Below, piece by piece: positions 53,842 to 63,861 of a stretch of DNA of 64,000 nt (position 1 is its first letter; the number at the start of each line of letters is the position of its first letter). This DNA is from Rhodobacterales bacterium (GTDB lineage Bacteria > Pseudomonadota > Alphaproteobacteria > Rhizobiales > Stappiaceae), in contig VIRH01000044.1 in NCBI GenBank assembly GCA_008107755.1, positions 48,016 through 112,015 on the forward strand, given 5' to 3'. The notes under the pieces were generated by a model. The model saw nothing but the letters and a program-made list of their open reading frames with translations, did no database searches and had not been told where the DNA came from. A program made the translations under genes and the position numbers.

Positions 53842-54813
53842 ATGGCTACTCGCCGTATTTTCATTCAGGGCTTGCTCATGGCCAGTCTGCTCGCCAGCTC
53901 GGCGCCTGCAGCTCTGGCACAGGATCCGCTACAGGTCGGTATTCTCATTCCAGGTTCCAAATCCGATAAAGGCTGGATGGAGTCCGGCTATGATGGCCTG
54001 ATGGCTGCGGAAAAAGAGCATGGCGACGAGATCGCCGTGCAGATGATCGAAAACATTTCGTACGCGGACATGGAGCAGGCCATTACCCAGCTCGCTTCCA
54101 GCAACGAGCTGGTGATCGGTGTTGGTGGTCAGACCCAGGCGGCTATCGTCAAGATCGCGCCGCGCTTTCCCGACACGAAATTCTCCATCGTCGGCGGCAA
54201 TGCCGGCATCGAAGTCGCCAATGTGGCCGGTTACGATGTGAAACAGGCCGAAATCGCATTCGTGGCAGGTGCTGCCGCAGCGATGATGTCGGAAACAGGA
54301 GCCGTCTCTTATGTCGGTGGGCTCGAGATCCCGTCGATCGTCAATGCCGGCACCGAGTTCGGCAACGGGGCGCGCTACATCAATCCCGACATCAAGTACT
54401 TCGAAAGCTATACCGGGGATTTCGACGATGTCGCCAAGGCAAAGGAAGCGACACTGGCTGCGATCGCCCAGGGCGCCGACGTTCACTATCACATCCTGAA
54501 CCTCGGCCTTCGTGGCATGGAGCAGGCGGCCTCCGAGAAGGGGACCCATATCATCGGTTCCTACACCGATTACTGCGGAACGGACGACCTCTACCCCGCC
54601 TATTCGATCACCGGAGTTGGATATCAGGTCCAATATGCCATCGAACAGGCCGTTTCGGGAGACTGGAAAGCTGGCTACAAGCCGTTCGGTCTTGCCATGG
54701 GACCCGAAGCATCGGGCATCGCGGTCTGCGATGAGGATCCTGAAATGATTGAGAAACTCAATCAGATCATGGAAGACATCAAGGCAGGCAAGATCGAGGT
54801 CCTTGAAGGATGA
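53842..54813 (+). CDS. BMP-family ABC transporter substrate-binding protein
   Basis: 323 residues. Signal peptide RRIFIQGLLMASLLASSAPAALAQ (cut near AQ/DP), then the basic-membrane-protein fold: VGILIPGSKSDKGWMESGYDGL, VIGVGGQTQAAIVKIAPRFP, VSYVGGLEIPSIVNAGTEFGNGARYINP. BMP proteins bind nucleosides or purine/pyrimidine bases, which agrees with the RutB-like and RutR-like neighbours. First gene of a four-gene operon with four-base overlaps throughout. Confidence 0.9.
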   Translation: MATRRIFIQGLLMASLLASSAPAALAQDPLQVGILIPGSKSDKGWMESGYDGLMAAEKEHGDEIAVQMIENISYADMEQAITQLASSNELVIGVGGQTQAAIVKIAPRFPDTKFSIVGGNAGIEVANVAGYDVKQAEIAFVAGAAAAMMSETGAVSYVGGLEIPSIVNAGTEFGNGARYINPDIKYFESYTGDFDDVAKAKEATLAAIAQGADVHYHILNLGLRGMEQAASEKGTHIIGSYTDYCGTDDLYPAYSITGVGYQVQYAIEQAVSGDWKAGYKPFGLAMGPEASGIAVCDEDPEMIEKLNQIMEDIKAGKIEVLEG

Positions 54814-56399
54814 TCATGCGATCAGGAGGCGCGTCCAGTTCGGGCGCGCCTTTGGCGAACAACGAGGCTAGCCTCCCCAAGCTCGAACTTACCGATATAG
54901 GCAGGGATTTCGGATCATTCACGGCGCTTGATGGCATTGATATCGCCTTCAGGACCGGCGAAGTGCATTGCCTGCTTGGCGAAAATGGCGCGGGCAAGTC
55001 CACGCTTTGCAATCTGATATTTGGTGTTCATCAGCCAACGCGCGGCTTCATGACGCTGAACGGCGCGCCATATGCGCCAAACGGCCCCCACGCCGCCCTG
55101 GCGCAGAAAGTCGCGATGGTCCATCAGCATTTCAGCCTGATCGATGAGCTGACAACGGTCGACAATCTGTTGCTCGGCCGAAAATTCGGTCTGGTCGACC
55201 GCAAGGCCGAGGCTGCAAAGATCCTTGCCTTGGCAGAAGAATTCGGCCTCGACATAAAGCCGCACGCAGTGGTTGGCGATCTGTCGGTTGGCCAGAGGCA
55301 GCGCATCGAGATTGTGAAATGTCTTATGCAGCGCCCGGAAGTCCTCATTCTCGATGAGCCGACGGCAGTGCTCCTGCCAGATGAGATCGAAGCGCTTTTG
55401 AAGGTGTGCGCCGACGTTGCAGCGCGTGGTAGCGCCGTCGTGCTTGTCACCCACAAGCTTGCCGAAATCAGAAAAATCGCCGATGAGGTAAGCGTTCTGA
55501 GAGCCGGCAGAATTGTCGCCCGGTCCACGCGTCCCGCCGAAGACATGAACGACCTTACCACCGCCATGATCGGGCGCTCGGGAACCGGCGGTGCGTTTGG
55601 TGTTGCCTCACTGCCACCACGAGCACCGCACGCGCGGTCCAGAATGGTCCGCGAAGCCCTGCAGATTGATGGTCTGTCATTTTTCGATCAGACGGGGGCA
55701 AGACGTCTCGACAAGGTCACACTGACCGTCGATCAGGGTGAAATCATCGGGCTGGCGGGCGTCGAGGGCAACGGCCAGAGCGAACTGGGCTCAATCCTTG
55801 CCGGGCTGGACCATCCGTCCGAAGGCCGCTGGTTCGTCGGTGGCAAGGAGCTTACCCATGCAAAACCCCGCGCGATCACGGCGGCCGGTGCGGGCATAAT
55901 CCCCGAGGACCGGCATAAGGTTGGCGCCGTCAACGCGATGACCCTCGCCGACAATCTCTATCTCAACCAGACAAAAAGCCTGACGCGCTGGGGCCTTATC
56001 GATCGGAAGCGTCAGACTGAAGGTGCAACCTCGCTCATGAAGCAGTTTGATGTGCGCGCTCAGGGGCCGGCCGCGCCTTTCTCCAGTCTGTCGGGTGGCA
56101 ACCAGCAAAAAGCCGTGCTGGCCCGGGAACTGATGACGCCGAACCTTAGGTTCTTGCTGGCGATGAATCCCACACGGGGGCTTGATATCGGTGCCATCGA
56201 AGCTGTTTACCGGTCAATTCGCGAGGCGGCGGACAAGGGCATCGGGGTGTTGCTGATTTCCTCTGAGCTCGACGAACTGCTTGCCGTCGCCGACCGCATC
56301 TCCGTGATCTATCGCGGGTCGATCGTCGGGACACGCATGGCCTCTTACGACAACCGTGCCGCCATCGGCAGTTTGATGTCGGGGACCGCGACACAATGA
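54810..56399 (+). CDS. Nucleoside-type ABC transporter ATP-binding protein, double cassette
   Basis: 529 residues. First cassette complete: Walker A GENGAGKSTLCNLI, Q-loop MVHQHFSLIDEL, signature LSVGQRQRIEIVK, Walker B VLILDEPTAVL. Second cassette has the altered Walker A GVEGNGQSELGSI, signature LSGGNQQKAVLAREL and Walker B with Asn for Asp-Glu (LLAMNPTRGLDIG), as in other nucleoside importers (BmpB/YufO type). A Ser/Gly-rich leader of about 20 residues precedes the first cassette. Confidence 0.92.
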   Translation: MIMRSGGASSSGAPLANNEASLPKLELTDIGRDFGSFTALDGIDIAFRTGEVHCLLGENGAGKSTLCNLIFGVHQPTRGFMTLNGAPYAPNGPHAALAQKVAMVHQHFSLIDELTTVDNLLLGRKFGLVDRKAEAAKILALAEEFGLDIKPHAVVGDLSVGQRQRIEIVKCLMQRPEVLILDEPTAVLLPDEIEALLKVCADVAARGSAVVLVTHKLAEIRKIADEVSVLRAGRIVARSTRPAEDMNDLTTAMIGRSGTGGAFGVASLPPRAPHARSRMVREALQIDGLSFFDQTGARRLDKVTLTVDQGEIIGLAGVEGNGQSELGSILAGLDHPSEGRWFVGGKELTHAKPRAITAAGAGIIPEDRHKVGAVNAMTLADNLYLNQTKSLTRWGLIDRKRQTEGATSLMKQFDVRAQGPAAPFSSLSGGNQQKAVLARELMTPNLRFLLAMNPTRGLDIGAIEAVYRSIREAADKGIGVLLISSELDELLAVADRISVIYRGSIVGTRMASYDNRAAIGSLMSGTATQ

Positions 56400-57490
56400 G
56401 TATCTCTGCATATATGTTTTCGGACAAACGCCTTGCCGGGTTCAACGGCGTTCTTGCGAGGCTGGCCGTGCCTTTGGCTGCGGTTCTGGCTGCCTTCACC
56501 ATCGGGCTGATCGCGATCATTGCCATGGGGGTGCCGCTCGGCGACGCCGTGGGTGCCTTCATGCGCGGGGCTCTGGGATCGCCCTATGCGATCTCCGCTT
56601 CCCTCAATCGAGCCGTCGCGCTCGGTCTGGTTGGCATCGGTTTCATTATTGCCCAGCGAGCCGGGCTGACCAACGTCGGCGGCGAGGGACAGATCGCCGT
56701 GGGCGGCATGATCGCCACCGCCTTGTGCCTTGTGCCGGGTATGGACGAGTTGCCGGCAGGGCTCGCATTCATCCTGCCGCTTCTGGGGGGCGCAGTTGCC
56801 GGTGGGCTCTGGGCGGGAATAGCCGGTGTCCTGAAAGTCCGGGCGGGAACCAACGAAGTCATATCCACACTGCTGTTGTCCTTCATTGCAACCTGGCTGG
56901 TGTATTGGTCGGTGCAGTCGGAAAACCTGTTGCGACAGCCGATGACGAATTCGGCCACTCTGCCTGAATCCCTGCCGATCCCTGCGCCCACACAGGTACC
57001 GCTCCTGACCGGTTCTTATGCGTCGCCGGTAACCTGGGGACTGCCCATCACGATCGTCATTGCGATTTTTGTCGCGATCATGCTCGGGCGGTCGATCTTT
57101 GGATTCCGACTGAAGGCAACGGGGCTTAATCCCGTCGCCGCCGCACGCGCCGGCATGCCGGTCAACAAGCTATTGGTAGGGGCGCTGGTCTTCGCCGGAC
57201 TGCTTGGTGGTCTGGCAGGTGCGCTGATGCTGCAGGGCGAACAATATTCACTCAAATCCGGGTTCTCATCCGGTTACGGCTTCGATGGCCTGGTGGTCGG
57301 CTTGCTGGCGCGCGGCTCGGTTACGGGCGTGATTGCAGGGGCGCTCCTTTTCGGATTCATGCGCTCGGGCGGTATCTCGATGGAGATGGCGGCCGGAGTT
57401 CCTTCCGCGCTTGTCGGCATCATGCAGGGTCTCATCGTCGTCATGATTGCCGGCGCGGCCTATTATCTGGACAGGAGCGCAACGCGATGA
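56396..57490 (+). CDS. Nucleoside-type ABC transporter permease 1
   Basis: 364 residues, about nine membrane segments, BPD_transp_2 family of the YufP type: GFIIAQRAGLTNVGGEGQIAVGG, AGVLKVRAGTNEVISTLLLSF and LKATGLNPVAAARAGMPVNKL mark the ATPase-docking region. Overlaps both neighbours by four bases. Confidence 0.92.
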   Translation: MSISAYMFSDKRLAGFNGVLARLAVPLAAVLAAFTIGLIAIIAMGVPLGDAVGAFMRGALGSPYAISASLNRAVALGLVGIGFIIAQRAGLTNVGGEGQIAVGGMIATALCLVPGMDELPAGLAFILPLLGGAVAGGLWAGIAGVLKVRAGTNEVISTLLLSFIATWLVYWSVQSENLLRQPMTNSATLPESLPIPAPTQVPLLTGSYASPVTWGLPITIVIAIFVAIMLGRSIFGFRLKATGLNPVAAARAGMPVNKLLVGALVFAGLLGGLAGALMLQGEQYSLKSGFSSGYGFDGLVVGLLARGSVTGVIAGALLFGFMRSGGISMEMAAGVPSALVGIMQGLIVVMIAGAAYYLDRSATR

Positions 57491-58401
57491 CCCTGGAACT
57501 GTTCATGGTGTTCGTGGCATCGACCATACGCCTGTCCGCCCCGCTTTTGCTGGCGGCCAGCGGGGAATATGTCAGCGAGCGTGCCGGCATCGTCAATATG
57601 AGCCTAGAGGGCATGATGCTGATGGGCGCCTTTGGCGGTGCTGTTGCGACGGCATTTACCGGCTCGCCCTATTTGGGACTCGCCGGAGCGCTGGTGGCGG
57701 TCCTCCCGATCGCCCTTCTGCAAAGCGTCCTGACGAACACCTTGAGAGCCAATCAGGTTGTCACGGGCCTTGGCATCAATATCCTCGTTCTGGGGCTGAC
57801 GACACTCGGCTATCGCGAGATCTTCGGGTCTCGTTCGCGCGAGATGATCGCTGGCTTCGATCCGATCTCTCCGCCAATCCTCGGCGATTTGCCCCTTGTG
57901 GGAACCGTCTTTTACCAGGCCGGGCTGCTGTATTTTGCAATTTTGATGGTGGCTCTCATCGCGTTCGTCGTCTCCCGAACGGGCCTTGGCATCATGCTGA
58001 AGGCAGCGGGCGACAACCCTCATGTCACCGCGATTTCCGGAACGCCCGTGATGGCAATCCGCCACGGAGCGGTGTTCTTCACCGGCGCAATGGCAGCTCT
58101 TGGAGGAGCTTTCCTCTCTATCGTTGATATCCATACGTTCACCGAGGGAATGACGCGGGGCGCAGGATATCTCGCCATCGTTGCCGTCATCTTCGGCAAT
58201 TGGCGCATCGGGCGTGTAATGGGCGCGTGCCTGCTGTTTGGTGCGGCGACCGCATTGCAGTTTCAGCTGCCCGCCATGGGCATCCAGTTGCCAAATGCCC
58301 TGCTGATCATGCTGCCTTACGTCCTTGCACTCCTGGCCGTTGCCGGGCTCGTCGGCCGCCAGACGGCGCCTCGCGCGCTTTCTGTACCGTTCTGGAGATA
58401 G
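57487..58401 (+). CDS. Nucleoside-type ABC transporter permease 2
   Basis: 304 residues, YufQ-type partner of the previous permease. SERAGIVNMSLEGMMLMGAFG, LQSVLTNTLRANQVVTGLGINIL and MLKAAGDNPHVTAISGTPV are family landmarks. Last gene of the importer operon; the EamA gene converges on it from the other strand. Confidence 0.92.
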   Translation: MTLELFMVFVASTIRLSAPLLLAASGEYVSERAGIVNMSLEGMMLMGAFGGAVATAFTGSPYLGLAGALVAVLPIALLQSVLTNTLRANQVVTGLGINILVLGLTTLGYREIFGSRSREMIAGFDPISPPILGDLPLVGTVFYQAGLLYFAILMVALIAFVVSRTGLGIMLKAAGDNPHVTAISGTPVMAIRHGAVFFTGAMAALGGAFLSIVDIHTFTEGMTRGAGYLAIVAVIFGNWRIGRVMGACLLFGAATALQFQLPAMGIQLPNALLIMLPYVLALLAVAGLVGRQTAPRALSVPFWR

Positions 58402-58509
58402 CTGAGCCCCTGCAGCAGGAACGCGCCGGGATCTTCTCCCATCCTGACAATCCTCCTTCGGCGGTCCCCGAAAATGCGCAACCCTCTTCCTTGAGGTCGA
58501 AATTGGAGA

Positions 58510-59406
58510 TTATGCGGGGACCTTTCTCGGGCGGGTCCGCTCGAGGGCGGCCATGGCGGCGCCACCGAGCACCAGGGGCAGGGCCCAGATGAACGACGGG
58601 GCCAGCGGAAGATGAAAGATCAAGAGGTCGGCGAGGACCGGCCAGATCAGTGCGACATATTCAAACGGTGCCAGGCGTGAGGCTTCGGCAAAACGGAAGG
58701 CAAACGTCATGGCGATATGGGCAGCGCCGCCGAAGAGGCCGGCCAGGCAAAGAAAAACGAGCATTTTTCCTTCGGGCATCACCCATCCGAAAGGCAGTGT
58801 GAGGATCCCGCCGATCATGGACACGACGACGAAATAGAAAGCGATCGCGCCAGGGCTTTCGGTGCGGTTGAGCGAGCGTATCATGATGAGCGCCAGCGAG
58901 GTCAGTATGGCCATCAGGAGACCGAAGCCGTAGCCCGCGATCTGGCGCATGTCCGTCGTGGTCCCTCCGAGCTCGGGCCAGACGAGGGCGGCGACGCCGG
59001 CGACACCCAGGGCAATGCCGCCGATCCGCCAGACGGACAGGCGCTCGGAGAGGATTGCGGCCCCGGCGATAGCCGTGAACACCGGGGTCATATGGGCGAT
59101 CAGGCTGGCCTCGGCGACCGGCAGACGGGCGATGGAGGCGAAGGAAGCGAACATCGCCGCCGCCCCACATCCCGATCGAACAAGATGGCCCAGTGGGCGC
59201 CTGGTTCTCAGGCCTTGCGGAAATTCCGAAGTCAGACAGAGGAAGGCAATCAGCGGGATCAGAGCGAATAACGAGCGGAAGAAGACGATCTCGCCGAGGG
59301 GGACGTCGGCACTCAACTCTTTCACGCAGACAACCATGGCCGCAAACAGAAAACCGGAGAGAAGGCGGAGAGTGATACCGAGAGACGGATTGTCGGAAGA
59401 GGTCAC
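58510..59406 (-). CDS. EamA/DMT-superfamily transporter
   Basis: 298 residues from GTG 59406, ten membrane segments in two EamA repeats; the first repeat has VPLGEIVFFRSLFALIPLI, the second ends FHLPLAPSFIWALPLVLGG. The frame reaches 59499, but the extra residues are polar and have no ribosome site. Metabolite exporter or permease of unknown substrate; not evidently linked to the nucleoside genes. Confidence 0.87.
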   Translation of the reverse strand: MTSSDNPSLGITLRLLSGFLFAAMVVCVKELSADVPLGEIVFFRSLFALIPLIAFLCLTSEFPQGLRTRRPLGHLVRSGCGAAAMFASFASIARLPVAEASLIAHMTPVFTAIAGAAILSERLSVWRIGGIALGVAGVAALVWPELGGTTTDMRQIAGYGFGLLMAILTSLALIMIRSLNRTESPGAIAFYFVVVSMIGGILTLPFGWVMPEGKMLVFLCLAGLFGGAAHIAMTFAFRFAEASRLAPFEYVALIWPVLADLLIFHLPLAPSFIWALPLVLGGAAMAALERTRPRKVPA

Positions 59407-59885
59407 GGTTGGAGGTATTCCCTGGAAAGAAGATCGCGTATCGAATCGCCGGTCAGGTTTATCGCCTGAACCGTGAACAGGATAGCCAGACGCGGCCACA
59501 ACAACTGCAAAGGTGTGGATCCAAGGCGAAACGCGCGATGCCCGACAGGTCGGGGCAGGGCAGCTTGCACCTTCGGGAATTCCTGTACGGTTTGGCCAAG
59601 AGAGGCCCCGCGCTCATGTCGCGAAATGGCCCAGGGTACGCATCAGACCTGATTGAGATCCCGATTGTGTTGCCGCCGCAAGGTGCGGGTGAGCCCGAAC
59701 GGGACGAGCTTTATGGCGGTGTCCTGCCGTGAACGAATTCTTTTCTGTTTCGTTGCTATTCGGGCCCCGGAAAGGTCGACGCAGGTTTAATACCCTTAAC
59801 TCCTGCGTGTGAAGCCTGGTTCAATTTTCCAGGAAGTCTGAAGTGACCATGGAGACATGGCCCGACACTGAGGATCGCGCGAACG
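59407..59885. other. Intergenic region with an inverted repeat
   Basis: Holds ACGCAGG (59779-59785) and CCTGCGT (59802-59808) around an A/T-rich centre with TTTAAT, and CCTGG/CCAGG after it. A plus-strand frame at 59409-59732 has no motif or ribosome site and mostly reflects the EamA upstream region. The repeat may control the small membrane protein that follows. Confidence 0.4.
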
Positions 59886-60161
59886 GTGCTTGTTTTCTAT
59901 CTATCTCTGATTGCCGGTCTGGCGATCGGATTGGCTGTCTATGCGTTTGTTGGCGCGATCTCCAAAAACCTTTATCAGGTTTTTCTTCTCTGCCTGCTGC
60001 TGCAAGTGATGAATTTTGCGGTTTCGTACGAACAAGGTGTCTTGCGACAATTCCACCTTTATCCAGAAGGACTGTTTTTTCTGGTCTCTCTATTTATAAG
60101 TCTCATGAACAGCAGTCAGTTCCATCTGCATTTCAAATCCTCTCGGCAAAGAAAAATTTGA
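59886..60161 (+). CDS. Possible small three-TM membrane protein
   Basis: 91 residues from GTG 59886, with GAGGA about ten bases upstream. Three hydrophobic segments (LVFYLSLIAGLAIGLAVYAF, VFLLCLLLQVMNFAV, GLFFLVSLFISLM) and a basic tail. The overlapping frame at 59843 is polar and cysteine-rich and looks like its shadow. I do not recognise it. Reality rests on the orderly hydrophobic pattern alone. Confidence 0.45.
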   Translation: MLVFYLSLIAGLAIGLAVYAFVGAISKNLYQVFLLCLLLQVMNFAVSYEQGVLRQFHLYPEGLFFLVSLFISLMNSSQFHLHFKSSRQRKI

Positions 60162-60361
60162 AACTGTTATTGAGATCCGGGTCGCAACGGCCTGGAAAAC
60201 TTGGCTAAATGGCTTGGGGCGACCTTCGCCGACCGTTCTGCATTTTCCCGGAAACGAGGTTCCTGGCGTGCTGTGTGACCTCGCAAGACGGGGTCTGACC
60301 TGGCGGAGCAGGCAGAGACCGGACGGAACCTGTAATGGAGCTGGCGAAGCGCATGTCGGGG

Positions 60362-61276
60362 TCAGGCCCATTGCCCGACCTCCAGCAACACTCGTCGCAA
60401 CCATTGATGTCCCGGATCGGCATCATGTCGCGCATGCCAGGTCTGTACCACCTGAAATGGCGGAATCTCGAGCGGCGGCGGGAAGAGCCTGAGCGGAAGC
60501 CGGTCAGCCAATGGTGCAAACAACCGGCGCGGCTCTGTCGCCACAAGATCAGAGGCATCCGTTAGCATCGGCGCCATGAGGAAATGGCCGACCGTTACCG
60601 CGACAGTGCGTTTCAGCCCTTTTTCGGCAAGGACGGCATCGACGTAGCCGCTTGGATTGCCTTTCGTCGAAACCTGCAGATGTCGAAGCGACAGGTAGCG
60701 GTCGAGATCAATCGTCCCTTCTAGGCTGGAATGATCGCCACGGACAGCGCAGACGAAATCTTCCTCGTAAAGCAGTTCTTCCCGCATATGCGACGGTGGG
60801 TCGGGGAAATTCCCCGCGATCAACTCAACGTCGCCATTTTCCAGCATGGGCAGACCAATGCTGTGACTTGTGTTGCGCACCACGAGAGAAACGCCAGGCG
60901 CTTCGTGGTCGAGACGCGCCGTCAGGCGGGGCAGAAGAACAAAGGCCGCATAGTCCGAGAGGCCGAGCACGAATTGCCGAGTGCTCTGCGATGGGTCGAA
61001 GGTGCGTCCGCCGAGCAACACACCTTCAACCTGTTCAAGAATGGACCGAACGCTCGGCGCGATATCCTGCGCCAGCGGCGTGGGCACCATGCCGCGCGGC
61101 GATCTGACAAACAGCGGGTCGCCGAACAGCGCCCGAAGACGGTTGAGGGCGTGGCTCACGGCAGGTTGTGTCAGACCGATGCGCTCGGCCGCGCGCGTGG
61201 CGTGGCCTTCGGCGACAAGAGCGTCGAAAACGACAAGCAGGTTGAGATCGACGCTGGCGAGATGAACGGGCTTCAT
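60362..61276 (-). CDS. LysR-family transcriptional regulator
   Basis: 304 residues: winged HTH ([49 protein letters not shown]) of the NodD/LinR-like branch, then the periplasmic-binding-like effector domain. Divergent from the aldo/keto reductase gene with 229 bases between; ATAA-N10-TTAT at 61290-61307 next to its start is a plausible LysR site with A/T-rich arms. Most likely activates the reductase in response to its substrate or a related carbonyl compound. Confidence 0.9.
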   Translation of the reverse strand: MKPVHLASVDLNLLVVFDALVAEGHATRAAERIGLTQPAVSHALNRLRALFGDPLFVRSPRGMVPTPLAQDIAPSVRSILEQVEGVLLGGRTFDPSQSTRQFVLGLSDYAAFVLLPRLTARLDHEAPGVSLVVRNTSHSIGLPMLENGDVELIAGNFPDPPSHMREELLYEEDFVCAVRGDHSSLEGTIDLDRYLSLRHLQVSTKGNPSGYVDAVLAEKGLKRTVAVTVGHFLMAPMLTDASDLVATEPRRLFAPLADRLPLRLFPPPLEIPPFQVVQTWHARHDADPGHQWLRRVLLEVGQWA

Positions 61277-61289
61277 GGCCGCGATACTA

Positions 61290-61307
61290 ATAATGAATTG
61301 GATTTAT
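61290..61307. promoter_or_regulatory. Possible LysR binding site
   Basis: ATAATGAATTGGATTTAT, A/T-rich partial dyad (ATAA/TTAT, inner AAT/ATT) just upstream of the LysR start, facing the aldo/keto reductase gene. Confidence 0.3.
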
Positions 61308-61505
61308 CACAAGGCTGGTGGCATGAAGCCAGCGCATTGCAAATCAATGGCACGTGCCGGCCGCATGTCGGCGGCACGGAGCTCGTCATGCAGACGGCGG
61401 TCCATGCCCGGTTTCCACGCGCGATCAACAGCCATGACGCCGCGCAGGCGGTTTTCTCATGAAGTCGAAGACCGCTTCTGGCCGGAACAAACAAGGAGCA
61501 AAACA

Positions 61506-62489
<984 letters not shown>

Positions 62490-62711
62490 AATCCGGCAGA
62501 CACAGTGGCGCCGCCTGGCGGCCCGCTTGACCGTCACGGCGGTTCGCCGGCAACACTCGCGTCGCCCGTCCAGATGCTTACGCGTGCCGACGAACCGCTT
62601 CAAGATTTTCTACCTTTGGTATCCCAGCCGAATACGGATACCGGCGGCTTATTTTTGTTCCATAACGTAAATTATCAGAAAATAGTTTATAGCAGGGTGC
62701 GCGCTATTCCC

Positions 62712-63800
62712 AAGTGCGACTTCTGTTTGAAACCAATAGGTTACCAAACAGGAGGATTGTGTCATGGGATCAAAATACAGCCACCTGACGCTGGAGGAGC
62801 GCCGCAAGATTGAACGCTGGCGCCAGGCGAAAGTGTCACCTTGCCGAATGGCGAAGATCCTTGGGCGGCACCGATCAACGATTTTTCGAGAATTGAAACG
62901 CAACCATTTTCAAGATGAACAGTTGCCGGACATCGTCGGCTATTTTGCTGTGGCGGCCCACCAGGAATGCGCCACGCGTCGGTCACGAAAACGAAAACTG
63001 ATCAAGCATTCGGATCTGCGTCATCTTGTGACCGATCGCATCAAGGATGGCTGGACGCCGGAACAGATTGCCGAACGCATGAGATACGAAGGCGCCTCCA
63101 ACCGGGTCTGCCAGGAAACGATCTACCGTTATATCTATTCGAAGGAAGGCCTGGCCCAGGAGCTGTGGTGGTACTTGCCGACACATCGAAAGTCTCGAAA
63201 GCCCAGACGAGCGAGAAAGCGCCTGCCACCCAAATTTCATCGTGACGTCAGCATCTTGTTCCGGCCAGATGCCGTGGCACATCGGCAGGAGTTCGGGCAC
63301 TGGGAAGGCGATTTAATGCTGTTCAAACAGCACTTTGGTTCTGGCAACGTTACGTCCCTGGTGGAACGCGTCACCCGGTTCACCTTGCTTTTGAAGAATG
63401 ACAACAGAAGATCACATTTGGTGCTCGGCAAGGTCATCGATGCGATCCGCCACCTGCCAATCCGTTCCCGAAAATCCATCACGTTCGATCGAGGAACCGA
63501 GTTTGTGGCCTGGCCGCATCTTCAAGCGGAAATCGGTACACAAACCTGGTTCTGTGATCCATCTGCTCCCTGGCAGAAAGGCACCGTGGAAAACACCAAC
63601 CGGCGTGCCCGACGATGGCTTCCCCGCAAACTCAATATGAGCCGGGGCACCGATCTTGAGTTGAAAGGGATCTGTGACCGGCTCAATGCGACGCCCCGGA
63701 AATGCCTTGGTTGGAAGACGCCGGCCGAAGTCTTCAGGGAGAAGATGCTGGCGCAATGAGTCAACGCCCCCTACCCTTGCAATCCGCAGAAGTCGCACTT
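62712..63800 (+). mobile_element. IS30-family insertion sequence
   Basis: About 1.09 kb bounded by perfect 14-bp inverted repeats: AAGTGCGACTTCTG at 62712-62725 and its complement at 63787-63800. It carries one transposase gene. I see no clear target duplication directly outside the repeats; IS30 duplications are only two or three bases, so this does not exclude recent insertion, and the true ends may extend a few bases beyond the matched repeats. Confidence 0.85.
62764..63759 (+). CDS. IS30-family transposase
   Basis: 331 residues: N-terminal helix-turn-helix (YSHLTLEERRKIERWRQAKVSPCRMAKILGRHRSTIFREL), then the DDE integrase core with Asp in GHWEGDLM, Asp in SITFDRGTEF and Glu in KGTVENTNRRARRWLPR, and the C-terminal RLNATPRKCLGWKTPAEVF typical of the family. 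Length is usual for IS30. The frame is intact, so the element may be active. Confidence 0.95.
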   Translation: MGSKYSHLTLEERRKIERWRQAKVSPCRMAKILGRHRSTIFRELKRNHFQDEQLPDIVGYFAVAAHQECATRRSRKRKLIKHSDLRHLVTDRIKDGWTPEQIAERMRYEGASNRVCQETIYRYIYSKEGLAQELWWYLPTHRKSRKPRRARKRLPPKFHRDVSILFRPDAVAHRQEFGHWEGDLMLFKQHFGSGNVTSLVERVTRFTLLLKNDNRRSHLVLGKVIDAIRHLPIRSRKSITFDRGTEFVAWPHLQAEIGTQTWFCDPSAPWQKGTVENTNRRARRWLPRKLNMSRGTDLELKGICDRLNATPRKCLGWKTPAEVFREKMLAQ

Positions 63801-63861
63801 CAAGTATCGCTCACATTGAAATAAAATATACCATTCTTTATCGACGCGCCACTTGGGCGGC

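Noticed and set aside
59409..59732. 107-codon plus-strand frame
   Set aside because: No ribosome site, no motif, amino-acid composition like random translation of the region in front of the EamA gene.
59843..60208. 121-codon frame overlapping the small membrane protein
   Set aside because: Polar, cysteine-rich and without motif; the hydrophobic frame inside it is more regular, so this is taken as its shadow.
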